Positions 1 to 11,989 of a stretch of DNA of 64,000 nucleotides are shown here, piece after piece. Under the pieces are notes generated by a model. That model was not told where the DNA came from. It saw only the letters and a program-made list of their open reading frames with translations, and ran no database searches. Numbering within the stretch: the first letter of the stretch is position 1; each line of letters starts with the position of its first letter. Made by a program: the position numbers and the translations under genes. Origin of the DNA: Pisolithus tinctorius (Eukaryota; Basidiomycota; Agaricomycetes; Boletales; Pisolithaceae); the NCBI GenBank assembly GCA_024663395.1, contig JANFAH010000012.1:248001-312000 (forward strand), in the 5' to 3' direction.

Positions 1-124
1 GCCTGAGCAATCCTCCATGGTGATGCACTATATTCCCACTGCAACTGTGTTGCAGTTGTGTGGTGAAGGCAGGTTTGGAAGGTTTGGGTATAGACATGCC
101 TCTTGTAGGTTCTGTGGAGGAGTA

Positions 125-3100
125 TCAGTTCTGATGGTCAAAGGGTAGTGGAATGTAACCAAAGGTTGCTCTGAGGCATCTTGTGTCATTGATATATTTA
201 ATCAGCAGTCCTTTTGCTTTTGGGTGTGTCAGGAGGGTGGCCATAGTGAATGATTTGTGCCCTAGGGTGTTAAACAGTATGTGTTGTGCATGGTTGTAAG
301 ATGGGCATTCATATAGGTAATGGTGGACTGACTCCTTCTTGTCATAGTTGCACTGGAGGTACTTGGGTGTGATGCTTCACTTGATGTGGTGGAGATGTTG
401 GTTCAGTGGCGCATGGCCCATCCTCAGTTGGGTGAGGATGCCTGTATGTTTTTTCATCAGATGTCCTACCAGTTTCATGAATGACAGGGAGGGGAGACTG
501 CTGTCTATCTTGCTGAGGTGGGGATGTCTGAGGGACCCACTGTCATATCCATGACTCTCGGACTCGGACTCAGCCCAGTCCGGACCCCTAGCCCCTAACT
601 CCAGTCAAGTCCAGTCCTGGTCCAGCCTAGAAAACCCAATCCCAGCCCTAGATAACTCAACTCTGGCTTGCATAACTCAAGTCCGGTGTTTTACCCCTAT
701 CTCCGGTCCGTTTCGGCCTCCCGGCCTCGTGCTGCTCCACCCCGGTCCTCCTAGGTCTATGTCTGGGTCACCCGGACATAATTCCGGTCTGTTTCCCTTT
801 GTTTGTACTATATTTAGTCTAGCCCGTTCATCAGACTTTGCTTACTGTACAATCCTGTGTCCGACCCTGGTTATGCCGGTCACCCGGACTTTGGCTATTA
901 GCCTCTGCATAGCCACTGTGGCTATCCTTGTCTTGCTAATCATCTCACTAATAGCTTATTCACAAGTCCGGCTCAATGTTCATTATCCCGGACTGGCCTC
1001 ATGTATTTAACCCCTGTACATACTTCGTAGCACCCTCAGTCAGAATGTCAACTTAGTATTACCCTCAACTCCGTACTACCCCTCGAGACTACTCTATAGC
1101 TAAGGCCGAGCCTTAAGCTATCCCCGGCCCCTGTCCTGGACCTCTCCCCAGCTTGCATAAGGGTACAGCACATAAGCTGAGACCAAGGGAGGTAGATCCA
1201 ACCCCGGACCGGCTTCCCCTTGTGCGCACTCCAACACCGGTCGGTTTCCCACGCTACCGGCCTTGTTCCCACGCTCCCGGTCTTAAGTCCGGTCCTCTGG
1301 ACTTAGCCCCTAACCTCCGGCCTCAACTCCAGTCCAACTGGACTTGGCCCCTGTCTCTTGGCCTTGACTTTGGCCACTCGGACTTAACCCCTGTCACCCG
1401 GTCTTGAAGCCTGGTCACCTGAGGGTAAACCCGTACTTCACACCCACACCAGTTGGACCTCCAGATGTTCATGAGCTTCTCGTTGTTGTGTTGTGCCAGG
1501 GCAGACAAGCTTGCTGGCAATGCATGACATAGGGAGGGTGGGAGGTGCTTGGTGACAGTTGACTTTGTCTGGTCTTGTGTGGCAGTTTTTGCCTCTGTGT
1601 CTGCTAATTCATTACCCAGTATGCCTGTGTGACCTGCTATCCAGTGTAGGGTGACGTCCCCTCTTCCCAGGTGTTTGTCCTCCACTAGCCATCTGAATAT
1701 TTTTCTGAAACACAATGCAAGATAATGTCCTGGCTTGGGTAGTGTGTTCTCACCTGATTTGATGATAGCTTGGTTGTCAATAAAGACAGAGGCTGGGAAT
1801 ACTACATCTCTCATGGTGTGGAGTAGGTGGGCCATGAGTATTATGGCTACTGCCTTGGCCTCATACACAGTATGTTTTCTTGCTGAGCTAAGGTGATAGC
1901 ACATTGTGGTGAAGTGACATGATTCAATGTACAGGGCAGTGGCTGCACCTACCTTGCCATTAATGAGTGAGCTGTCAGTGTATACCTTTGTTGGGTCATG
2001 GTTCTTGTGATATAGCATGACAGCTTCTTCTTTGTTTGATGCAATAGATGTTCCAAATGGAGGGACTGCGCTTGGGTGGTGTGTGAATGGGCAGATGGTT
2101 TCAACATCTGATGGTGTGAGGTGGAATGTGTGGGAGAGATGATGTAGGGCCAAGTGGTGTCAATGGACATATCATTTGGAAGCTTGGAGGATGTGGGGGT
2201 GTAGAGAGTGCTATTCAGGTAGGGTGGTCATGCATGAGTAAGCTGCAAAGAGTGTTTTCTGTATAACAAGTGCAGCCAGGAGTAGGTGAGCATGTATGTC
2301 TAGCAAGTCTGCAGGTGATGTTCTCATGGCACCAGTGATGGCTATTGCTACTGCACATTGTGTCTGGGCTAATTTCCTGGCCATGCCTTCTGAGCCTGGG
2401 AGGGGTGAGTCAGTGAGGGAGTCATATGTTGGGTGCAACCAAACACTGGCCATGTATAGTGTTTTGGGTAGTGTGACTGCTTGGTATAGTTGGCATGTCA
2501 TTTTGGCTGGCATCCCCCAGGATGAGGCTGCCAGGTGTCAGAGGAGTACTGAGTATGCTGCACCTCTGGCCACTGCCTTTATGGTCTGTTCCTTCCAGTG
2601 TAGTTCCTGGTCTACTACTACCCTGAGGAACCTGTGTGAGTTAGTTGGGTGGATTGTATGTCCCCCAGTGATGAGGGGGGGGCATTCTTCATTTTTGTTT
2701 CTTGAGAAGTTGATGAGGGTGAATTTTGACATCTTGAATCTGGAGTTGTGGCTGCATGACCAGTCATAGCCTCCATCTCATCTTTGCATCATGTTGCTTA
2801 GTGTCACATGAGTTTCATGGAAGGTCTTCCCAGTTGCAAGGAAGTCAGTGTTGTCAATGAAGGCCAGCATGAGTTCTTTTTTGGTGGTCACTACTTTGAT
2901 GAGGTTGGCATTGTAGATGATGTAGAGCACCATTGACAATGGGTCTCCCTGTCCAATACTGTTAGTGATGTCATGCCAGTCAGAAACATGATCATTGAAG
3001 CATAGCTGTGTTTTCCTGCCTGTGAGCAGGCACTGGGTGAACTTGACAATGGCAGTGGGTAATCTCCTTTTCCTCATGTTATGTATGAGACAGTTGGACA

Positions 3101-4964
3101 CTGTGTTGGGGAATGCCCCTTTGATGTTGAGGAAGAGTGCTGAGACCACTTCTTTCTTCCTCCAAGAATTCTTAATTGTTGGCTCTAGGAGATGCAGGGA
3201 GTCAGTGGTAGACCTTCCTGGGTGACCTCCAAAGTGTGTTTGTGGGAGGAGGTTGTGACATTCAAGTATGTGTGATGTGCAGTCTGCAACAATGGCAGTG
3301 AGCAGTTTTGCCATTGTGTTCAGGAGCACAATGGGTCTGTAAGCCTTAGGGGTGGTGTAGTCAGTCTTCCCCAGTTTGCAGAGTATTACTGTGGTTGACT
3401 CTCTCCATGGGTCATAATACATTTGCAGGGAGAAGACTGTGTTGTACAGTGGGAGGAGATAGTTGGTGAGGATGGCTGATCTCTGAAAGACAACATTAGC
3501 AATCTCATCTGGACCAGGCACTTTGTAGGGGCTTAGTCTCTTTATTGCTCTTCATAGTTCCTCCATTGTTATGAGGGGCCATCCCTTGACCAGGGCTGGG
3601 TATTCATAGTCTTCTGGTACAGTGGAGTGGGGGGGAGGGGGAGGGAATAGGGCTTGGGCTAGCATGTCGCTCTTCTCCTCATTTGTGGTTGCAGTCAGTT
3701 GGTTGCCATGTTGATCCTTTGTGATTAGTGTGGGTATGCAGGCTTTACCTCTGTCTCCCATGGGATTGGTAATGTACTTGTTTGCAATCCATAAGTCATT
3801 ATTGGTGGCATTGTCCAGCCAATTGGTCCAGTGGTCTTTCTTAGCTTGGAGTATGGTGTTTGCATAATGATTCCTGAGTTCCCTGCAGTTTGTATGACAT
3901 GGGTGATCCAGTAGTGCTCTGAGCTTATGTGACAGGTAGCTGAGGCGGTTAACCTGTTGGTGTAGATTGGTTAGCTCCCATGTCCACTACCTTTTCTTGT
4001 GGGGATGAGGTCACATCCTCAGTATGCAGTCCTGAACCATGTTCTTTATTGCTCTTTCCAGCTGCCATGCTGCTCTTTGGAACTCCTCCTCAGTGGCTAG
4101 CACCCTAGGTACAGGGATTGTGGAGAGCTTGCATGTTAGCCTTGTGTTGAAGGCCTCCCAGTCTACATCTTTGTAATTGCAAGATGGGGCCTCCATGGTT
4201 TCTGGCATAGACAAAGCTAGTCACATCTGTATGGGCAGGTGGTCAGTTTTGTGGCCATGGTTTTCTGGGTCTGTGTCACATCCTAGAACCAAATCTGCCA
4301 TGTGGGCTGTGCAAAAGATGTTGTCCAGCCTGGTCCAGTTACCAGAGCTTGTTGACTGGAGGGTGGGCACATCTTTGGGAAGGACTTGCACCAGATCAAA
4401 GTTGGCCAGGAGGTCAAGCAGGGCTTGTGCCAACTCCAGGGCTGCACTGGTGAACAGGTGGTTGTTGCAATCTTCATCCCAGAGGGGATGATGCCTGTTG
4501 ACATCTCTGAGGAGGACCACATGGTCTGTGGCCAATGGATGGACAGTACAAATGTTCTGTTCCAGAAAAGCATGGAGTGTATTGATTGTTCTGTTGTGAA
4601 TGCAGTTGTTGTACACATTGATCAGTGTGCAGTTGCTGTGGTCACTGCTCATCTTTGTTACCACCACATCCAAGGATGGGAAGGGTATCTGTGTCCAATT
4701 GTTAGTGTCAATTCTCGCATTGAGTAGGGTTACCACTTGTGGCCTTTCACCTTTCTTGAGTTTGGGTGTAGGGTATACCACCCTCCATTTTGTGGTTGCT
4801 TTCATGTGTCTGAGCCAGTCTATTGCAGGTTCCTGGATTGCTAGAATGTCCCATTTGTTAGCAATGTAGTCATTAAGTAAAGAGAATTGGGCTGTTAGTG
4901 ATGTATTGAGGTTTTGCTGCCATATGTTGAGTCTAGTGTCATTGGGTACATGTTGTTCAGTCAT
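125..4964 (-). pseudogene. LINE ORF2 (endonuclease, reverse transcriptase, RNase H), decayed and split by an LTR
   Basis: ORF2 of a Tad/I-type non-LTR retrotransposon. In order on the minus strand: an APE-like endonuclease (4964 to about 4221; QEP near the start, TDHLPI at its end, GD of the usual GDFN box replaced by RD); a reverse transcriptase (about 3521-2778; RPI, QGDP; the catalytic FxDD box now reads FIDN); an RNase H (about 2153-1500; YTDSS, YEAKA, FIDNQA, GNELADTEAK, all four acidic residues present); and a C-terminal Cys/His tail (530-127, HHYLYECP). About ten nonsense codons are present but no frameshift. With the LTR at 541-1442 and one 5-bp duplication removed, the span is exactly 1311 codons including the stop. 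The 3' UTR runs off the left edge. The lost RT aspartate and the stops show it is dead. Confidence 0.9.
541..1442 (+). mobile_element. Solo LTR, family 1, inserted in LINE ORF2
   Basis: This 902-bp segment begins TGTCATATCC and ends CTTCACA. It is flanked by a perfect 5-bp duplication, CCCAC at 536-540 and 1443-1447. A second 902-bp copy lies at 11990-12891 and gives the boundaries independently. It holds a TATTTAA box near 1005 and the word AGTCAGAAT about 33 nt downstream, the expected RNA 5' end in this family. It is rich in CCGG, unlike the decayed copy 2. No internal region accompanies it, so it is a solo LTR left by LTR-LTR recombination. Orientation is set by the TATA box and by copy 2, which is followed by a primer-binding site. 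Confidence 0.9.
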
Positions 4965-5631
4965 GGGGGAACATGACTTCGGGGGGCATGTTTTCTGTCA
5001 CTGCAGTTGGGTCTGGGGGAGGGAGGAGGTTGGAAGCTGGGAAAACAGGGGAGGGAGTGCATGGGGCCAACTCCTGGCATCCTGTGTTCAGGATGCCCCT
5101 TCCCCTGCCCCTGTGACAAGTTCCCCAGGATGGTGGGATGTGGGTTCTGGTACTGCCATATGCTGCCATTTCCATGAGGGTTAGTTGATGGGTGGGCTGT
5201 GGGGGAGGGGGTCTCTTGTCAGGATGAGTGGTTGTGGGAGGGGGTGGTGAGAGGATGATGGGGTGACTGGGTTTCAGTGGGAGAAGGACCTGGGTCCACA
5301 ACTCTGAGGTGGGGAAGTATGGCATTATGTTGTTTGGGGTCCTGCTGTTGAGGTCTGCACACTTCTGGACAAACTCTGGGCACTCCTGATGAGAGCTGGC
5401 ATGGTCTGAGGTATTGCAGGCCATGCAGTGGTATGTCTTGTGGGAGTTGCAATTTGAGGTTCTGTGTTCTGTGTAGGGAATGAGTTCAAGTTCCCTAGGG
5501 GAGTTTGTCTTGGTCAGGAGTTTAGGGGTTGAGGGACTTGTTTTATTTCTTTCTTTTGCTTTTTGTGTTTGTACCACTGGACTTGGTGGCAAGCAGCCAT
5601 GTTGCTGACTAAGCATGCATGCTGTGTTCAT
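4957..5631 (-). pseudogene. LINE ORF1 (gag-like), partial
   Basis: 224 codons ending in an 8-nt overlap with ORF2 (ATGACTGA at 4957-4964). The segment CMACNTSDHASSHQEC followed by PEFVQKC resembles the Cys/His-rich part of ORF1 in basidiomycete Tad-like LINEs, a nucleic-acid-binding protein. The C-terminal half is proline-rich. An in-frame TGA lies three codons upstream of the ATG, so the true N-terminus is probably lost upstream. The assignment rests on position before the endonuclease and on the Cys cluster. Confidence 0.6.
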
Positions 5632-6759
5632 GTGAGTTCAGTTTACCATAAACCAATCCATGTCAGAGGCCCTCTGTAGTAGGGTGATATAGTCTCACAT
5701 TTCAGCAAGTTTTTGAGGTTAGATTTATTACTTTGGGGAGTGCCCAAAGGGCCAGGAGGACTGGCAAGAGGTTTAGAATTAGCAGACAGCAAGCAGAGCT
5801 AAGTATTCTGTTCTTTTTCGCATTTTTACACTTTTTACTACACTTCTTTTCTCCAGCGAGAACCTCCCTTTTGGGTCGAGCACAAATCTCACCCATCACT
5901 GACAATTACTAATTCTAGGTACCATCTATTACCTATTCCTACATCTGGAGCCCACCACAAGGGGGGTTCTGTTCATTTTTGGGAAAGAAGCCACCACTTT
6001 ATCACTGCACAATTTTTTTTCAGGATTTGGTTTGGACAAGCTAAGTGTTTAGAGTCTCCATTCTAGTTACAGTCTACACTCAGGAATTTAGGAAATTTTC
6101 AGAGCTATTTTTTGAGCAGCAAATGTTGAGCAAGCATCTAAGCTGAAGATCCCTAGAATCAAGAAACAAATCCAAAGGCAAATTAATAGTTGATTTTCTG
6201 CAAAGAAGCTGTGAGAATGCACCAGAAGAACTTGAGGAAATGCCACCAAGGCATTTGAGGGATGCACCATGGTTCTCAGGTTTGATCTACAATGGGGATC
6301 ATTGGGGAAGTGACATCTGATGAGCACAGATACTGAGCATGATGGCTCAGACTTTTGTTTTAGATCCATGGTTCCTTACTTACAGCTATGTTATTCTAGG
6401 GTAGACAAAAGTTCAGAGGGAAGAATGCATCAAAATATAGTGCTGCAACTACAGCAACCATGAGAGAACTGAAGAGAAGTGTTCAAGAGGGTTTTACAGA
6501 CTTACAGGCAAGAACCACTACAAATAGTGGTACAACAGCTAGTTTCAGAACAGCTACAAGATGCACGACACACAAGGCATGTCAAGACCATGTCAAGTGG
6601 GTTTGATGGCCCAAGCTGTATGTTTTTCTTCAAAGTGTTTTACTTACCACTACATCATTTCAGGAAATACAGGTTTTTACAAGATATCAATGGAACTTCG
6701 AACTACAAAATACCTACAGTATGAAGGTTCAGATTGAGATGAACCACAACCCAGCCCCT
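5632..6759. other. Unassigned decayed sequence
   Basis: About 1.1 kb between the LINE ORF1 remnant and the Erg26 pseudogene. The right-hand part of the LINE 5' region probably lies here (to about 5.9 kb). No ORF longer than 93 codons has recognisable content. TpG/CpA-rich composition matches the surrounding old repeats. I see no RNA gene or clear repeat boundary. Confidence 0.4.
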
Positions 6760-7461
6760 TGAAGCCAATGATGCCTACCTTATCAGTGGCCAAGGCTGCT
6801 TTGTAGGTCAACATGTCATCAAACAATCAGAGAATGGAGATGCTCTCTCCATGTTGGATATTGTGCAGAGACATACTGGTTTCTTGTTTTGTAGGGAAAG
6901 GGTCACTGACAAACAGGACATGTTGGATATATTGGAGAAATTGGGCATTACATACATCATACCGAATACCTTACTACAGCAAGGCATGGAAGACCCCTCC
7001 ATCTATGTCAAGGTCAACATTGAAGGTACCAGAGCCATCATTGATGCAGCTATTGCAGCTGGCACCTGAAGGCTCATCCACATGAGTCCTGCAAGCATCA
7101 TATTTATTGGTGCTGGTGTCATGAATGTTGACAAGTGAGTACGACACCTATAATGGTGCCCAAGAGATGTTCAGGCCCAGAGACAACCAGATCAATGGCA
7201 GCAGAAATCTGTTTGATTGTACCTATGACAGGAACATCACAGGCACAATCCTACTTGCAGGGGGCAGACATGCCCCTCATCCCTCTTGCTCTTCTACCAG
7301 GCCAAGTGAACCTAGACTAGACTCTGAGGGTGTGACAGCAATGCTCAATGAATCCCTACACCATGCTCTCCCTCCCATATGTGCTACAACTGAATATTAC
7401 TGCACAATACTCAGCTCCATGCAGATGCTCAATCCCTATGTCACACCACCACCCAATGCAG
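6760..7461 (+). pseudogene. Erg26-like C-3 sterol dehydrogenase fragment
   Basis: Resembles the NAD-dependent C-3 sterol dehydrogenase/3-beta-HSD family (Erg26, ergosterol C-4 demethylation). Visible pieces: a Rossmann start AYLISGQGCFVGQHVI (usual GGxGFxGxxI), DIVQRH, EDPSIYVKVNIEGTRAII, then after a TGA the segment LIHMSPASIIFIGAGVMNVD. A deletion follows, with loss of the YxxxK catalytic region, and a frame change to RPRDNQ, SRNLFDCTYDRNIT and a proline-rich end (PYVTPPPNA). The last position abuts an LTR at 7462, which probably truncated it. No intron is visible in about 240 codons, so it could be a retrocopy, but I cannot exclude a genuine intron-poor segment. Confidence 0.75.
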
Positions 7462-9318
7462 TGTGAGTCAAAGTGTGGAAAGCTGGTAAAAACCAAACAA
7501 ATCCAACACAAAAGACAAATATGAGTGAGTGGTGGTTTGCCTCTGTGGAACCTGGAGTGAAGAAGAATCTAATATGGGGGGGGAGTTCAATGGCAGGTGC
7601 TCCTGGTGCAAGTTGATGACAAGTTATGCAGGAGAAGATGAGTGAGTGATGACTGGATGGGGGATGCTGAACAGAGTGAAGGTGTTCAGCAGAAAGTATT
7701 CTGGAGTAATGGACTTCAATAAAACATGCTCCTGGCACAAGTCAATGATGAGTTATGCAGGAGTGGGAGGATGACTAAGCAAGAGTGCTGACTAAGTGTG
7801 GATAAGACTGCAGATGATGGATGGTGGTAGATAGACCCTTCCAAATGAGCCTCAACTACCTAAGTATATGAATGATGGCAGATAGACTCTTCTGAATGAG
7901 CCTCAACTGTTGACAATGAGTTATGCTGAGCTGAGCTGAACTGACTCCTGAGTGACTTCTGGTTCACTTGGGGATTGCTTGGGGGTTGTAGCTAAGTACA
8001 TGGGGGTTTATATACTGTGGGGGGAGCACAGCTTGTGGCAAACAAGGCACAAATGCTTGGTAAGTAATGAGTAAGGACTGAGCAATCATGATGAGTAAGC
8101 AAGAAATCAAAAGTAAGCAAGCAAAGAAGATTGGTAAGTATTGGCAATGAATGAGTCAAGGACAGTCAAAATATCACAAAATGAGTCAAATAAAGTCAGA
8201 AACTGAGTAAGCACACTGATATCACATTAGGGGGTGGTGATGCAAGTCAGATCTTGGTGGAGACATCTCTAGATCCAAAGATGGCATGACAGATGGACAG
8301 TGTTTCCAGATAGGGAAGTATTAATTCCAGAATTGAAGGGCATGAGTCAGGTGTCAAAGGGGGCTAGGGTGTTGGGGGACTGTGGGGCAATGGGAGCATA
8401 AGTGATTGTGTCTCCCACCCTTTTGTCCTCTCAGCAAAGTTAACAAAAGCTTCATGGATGGGGCTCTGATGGAGGAGGAGGAGAAGGGGGGATGTCTTCT
8501 GCTGGATCTTGCAGTAAGAAGGCAAGATGCATGTCATACTCGTCATGGATGCAATCAGGGAGGCTGGAGAACAGTAGATTATGCTGCAGCTGTTGCAGTG
8601 TGGGAAGAATGATGAATGAGATTGGAATAAAGATGGTGCAGGGAGCAGGGAGGAACAATCCATATGCTTCATCAACTGGGGGGACCAAAACAACCACATA
8701 AGACCTTTCTAACCAAGTGACAGACCTGAGGTGACCAAAGAACATCCTTCTGGAAGTCATACTGACAAGGAGAACATGCTGACCAAGCTGCATGGGATGA
8801 GATGGGGCTGACAATGATGGGATGAACCAGGGGGCTTCAGGACAGAAGCTGGTGGGAATGCCTGGCAGATATATGTAGCCACTGTCTCTGGCAAATGAGA
8901 CAAGTGAGATGATCGACAAAGAGGTGGCCATGATTGATGGACTTAGTGAAATGAGCATCTGACAGATGGAGTGCTGTAGAAATGCATAGGGTGTGAGGAT
9001 CCTCTCCAAATTTGGAAGGCAGAATCGTGTGGCTGAGCACTTTAAGCGAGTGTGAGAACAGAGTCAATATCTTTGGAAATGGTGGAGATACAATGAAAAC
9101 CAGAATGCTGTACACAGGCACTAAGAACTTTTAATGTGTGCTTAACTCACTTCCTCTTTTCTCTTTAGCACTGATGACTCATTCTTGTGTGAAGGATGAC
9201 TGCTCATGTCCAGCAGTCTTTCTACACATGAGGCCTTTAGTCTTCATCTGCCACAACTCATTGATGAGTTAGGCAGAGTCAGCTGTAACCATGTCCACAA
9301 CACCTTTGGTGTGTGACA
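7462..9318 (-). mobile_element. LTR, family F copy 1 (3' LTR of the minus-strand gypsy element)
   Basis: 1857 bp. On the minus strand it reads TGTCACACACC to GACTCACA. Near-equal copies lie at 15479-18159 (1850 bp without its insertion) and 42788-44638 (1851 bp, plus strand). It lies directly downstream, on the minus strand, of an integrase remnant, so it is the 3' LTR of that element. The TATA-like box (reverse TTTATATA near 8011) puts most of the LTR into U3, unusually long. U3 contains an ORF annotated separately. Its outer edge abuts the Erg26 fragment. Confidence 0.85.
8452..8931 (-). pseudogene. U3-encoded ORF of LTR family F, copy 1
   Basis: 160 codons including the stop, exactly the length of the copy at 43191-43670, and sense with respect to the element. 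It starts MATSLSIISLVSFARDSG and ends SPPPPSEPHP. Several Arg and Pro codons have changed by C-to-T or G-to-A relative to copy 3, but the frame is open. I do not recognise the protein; see the copy 3 entry. Marked pseudogene because the parent element is decayed. Confidence 0.5.
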
Positions 9319-11989
9319 TCCACCAGTAAGAAGAAATGCAATCATCCCCAATTGTGACCAATGCAGGGAACCCAGGGAAAAGAAAAATGCAAAAAGGAAT
9401 GACAGGAGATCAGTATCATAAGAAATGAAAAAAAGAAAACCATGAATAGTCATCTGAGTCATAGTTGTTATCATTATTGGTGTCTTTGTTTTCATCATCT
9501 GTTTCATCATCATCATCATTGTCATCATCATTGTTGTTGTTACTGCTGTTATTATCTTCTTCTTCATCTCTTTCTTCTTCCATAATGCTGGGTAAGGGAA
9601 TGTGGCAAGAATAATAAGGAATGAGTTGAAATGTGTGACACCTTGAGCAGAAATGGTGCCATTGAGCTCTTCAAGGACATAGGAGCCTCCCTTGGTGCGA
9701 CAAATGACTTCATAGGGACCAAGGTAGCATGGCTTTGACTTGCGATCCAGTTCTTTCTCTATCTGCATGTTGCAAACCAATACCACATCTCCTGGCTCAT
9801 AAGCCAACTTCATCAACCATAAAGCATACCTCGTCTCAAACTGACCCTTGGAGCATAAACAGGACTTCTGCAAAGTAGTGAAAGTGGCATTGATATCTTC
9901 CTCTCTCTTTTCCAACTGATGAATGTGAAGTGCAAGAAGCTCTTGAGAAGATGTTCCAGAGTAGAACCCTTCAATGAGATAGGTAGACTTGAAGAGATCA
10001 AAAGGCAGGACAGGATCAAGACCATGTAGCAGGAAGTAGGGGCTGAATCCAGTGGAGCAATGAGTAGTGACTTTATCTGTGAAGAATGCATGATGGACCT
10101 TGGATGGCCAGAGCAAAAGATCTCCTTCACAAGCTTTGATGATAGCTTCTCTGATAACAAAGTGACCACATTCTACAACTCCATTTGCCTTGGAATTATA
10201 CAGGGAGATATGAATCTGGGGGATGGAGTAATGCTTCATGAGTTTCTCAAAGGTGCCCTTGACCTCACTGCCATTATCAGTGACAACCTGGGCAATAACA
10301 CCATAATGGCAGAAGACTTCTTCCCAGAAGAATTTAGCAAGACTGTCTGCATTGGCATGATGAAGAGCATGACCTTCTGCAGCAAGGGAAAGATCATCTT
10401 GAGCTGTGACAAGATAGCAATACTGTGTGCTTTGGGCATGAGCATGATGTCAATGTAGACCTTCATAAAGATTCTGGGGGAAGCAGAAACAGTGATGGGA
10501 ACCTCTGCTTTATGAGTGCTCTGGATCTGGCATTCATGGCAAGAGCAGACATGATGAGCAACATCTTGGCACATCTGAGGCCAGTAAAAGCACTGTCTGA
10601 CTGCATGAAAGACTCCAAAGACTCCATGATGACTGAGTTCTTCATGAGCATGACTGCAGATCTGGACATGGAGATGGGGATCAAAAATGACCTTGGCTGG
10701 AGGATGGGGACCTCAACACTTAAAGAGCTGGTCTCCACAAAGGAAGAACTGAAGGGATCTGTAAATGAAGTGCTTGCAAGCAGTATTGGAAGGGAACAGG
10801 GGAAGTTCTGTAGTACAAAGGAAGTGGAGGACTCAATGTAAAAGGACATCTTGAGATGTATCATTAGAAAGGAATGAAGGGAGGGTAATGGCATATGTGG
10901 ACTCATGTGCAAGTTGTCATCAAGTTGCACAAACTGATGATGGACAGGCATCTGCAAAAAGAATACTCTCCAACACTCATCAGCTTCTTCTGCATCAGCT
11001 TTGCCTTCTTCATACTCTTCTTCTGTAGGTTGATGTCTGGAAAGGGCATCTGGGGCTCGGTGACAAACAGCAGGAACATGAATGAGCTTAAAGTCAAAGA
11101 GAAGTATACCCTTGATCCAGTGATTGACAGTAGCATTAGGTTGAAGATCTGGATCATTGAGCATACCTTTGATGTACTTTGCATCGACCTCTACCCATAG
11201 ATGATGAATGCCATAGAGATATAGATGGTAGTAATGAAGTGCTCTGAAAAGACCATAGAGCTCAAGCTTAGGCTGACTGTAGTGAGATTCATGTTCATTG
11301 ATGGGGAGTGAGCCATAGCAAGCAGGACATTTGTGACCTTCTTCATCATATTGAGAGAGAATGAATCCAATGGCAATGTTACTGGTGTCAACAGAAAGAA
11401 CAACTGGCAGGTCAGATGAGTAGTCAATGGGGAAAAGGGCAGGAGCAGATGAGACAGTGAGCTTCAAGGCATCAAACACATCTTGCTGGGGCTGACCCCA
11501 AATGAATGGAGCATTCTTGTGATAGAGGTCAATGAGTGGGTGAGCCAACTGCAAATAGTTCACAATCCAGATATGAACAGTACCACAGAGACCTAGGAAT
11601 GAGTGAATACCCCTGGGTGTAGTGAGCACTGGCCAGTTGACAACCTTCTTCACCTTGTGGTCATCAGGAGAGTGACCATGAGGATGGCATGCTTGACCAA
11701 GAATGATAACATGAGGCTGGCAGATCTGAGATTTCAAGCCAGAAAACATTCTGCCAGCATGAGCAAACTGATGCATGACTCTATGCACATCTACAGCATG
11801 TTCCCAAATGAAGTGACATATGTCAGGATTCTCAGGTAATGTTTCAGCATTGCCATCAGCATCTTCATAGCAGGTTACAGGGCCTTTGACTGGCAGATTG
11901 TCAATGAAAATGTTGGCAACATGAGGGATTTCATCCTCTAGAATGAAAGCTGTACAATTCTGAAACTCCAATGGTGAGTTGGTGTAGCC
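9319..11989 (-). pseudogene. Ty3/gypsy pol, family F (RT end, RNase H, integrase), truncated
   Basis: Reading leftward from 11989: the end of the RT palm (VANIFIDNLPVKGP, normally FIDDLPIKGP), the RT connection (IHSFLGLCGTVHIWIVNY), RNase H (VLSVDTSNIAIG, KLELYGLFRALHYY, VEVDAKYIKGML, HRAPDALSRHQ), the integrase HHCC finger (about 10700-10520; the H..H are within HVQICSHAH, then CSCHEC), the integrase core with its final Glu in GVVECGHF (about 10200), and a C-terminal segment (YEPGDVVLVCN, YLGPYEVICRTKGGSYVL). No chromodomain is recognisable. Unlike the LINE it has frameshifts (the RNase H and integrase pieces are in different frames). Gag, protease and most of RT are missing because a family-1 element cuts it at 11990. 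Confidence 0.8.
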
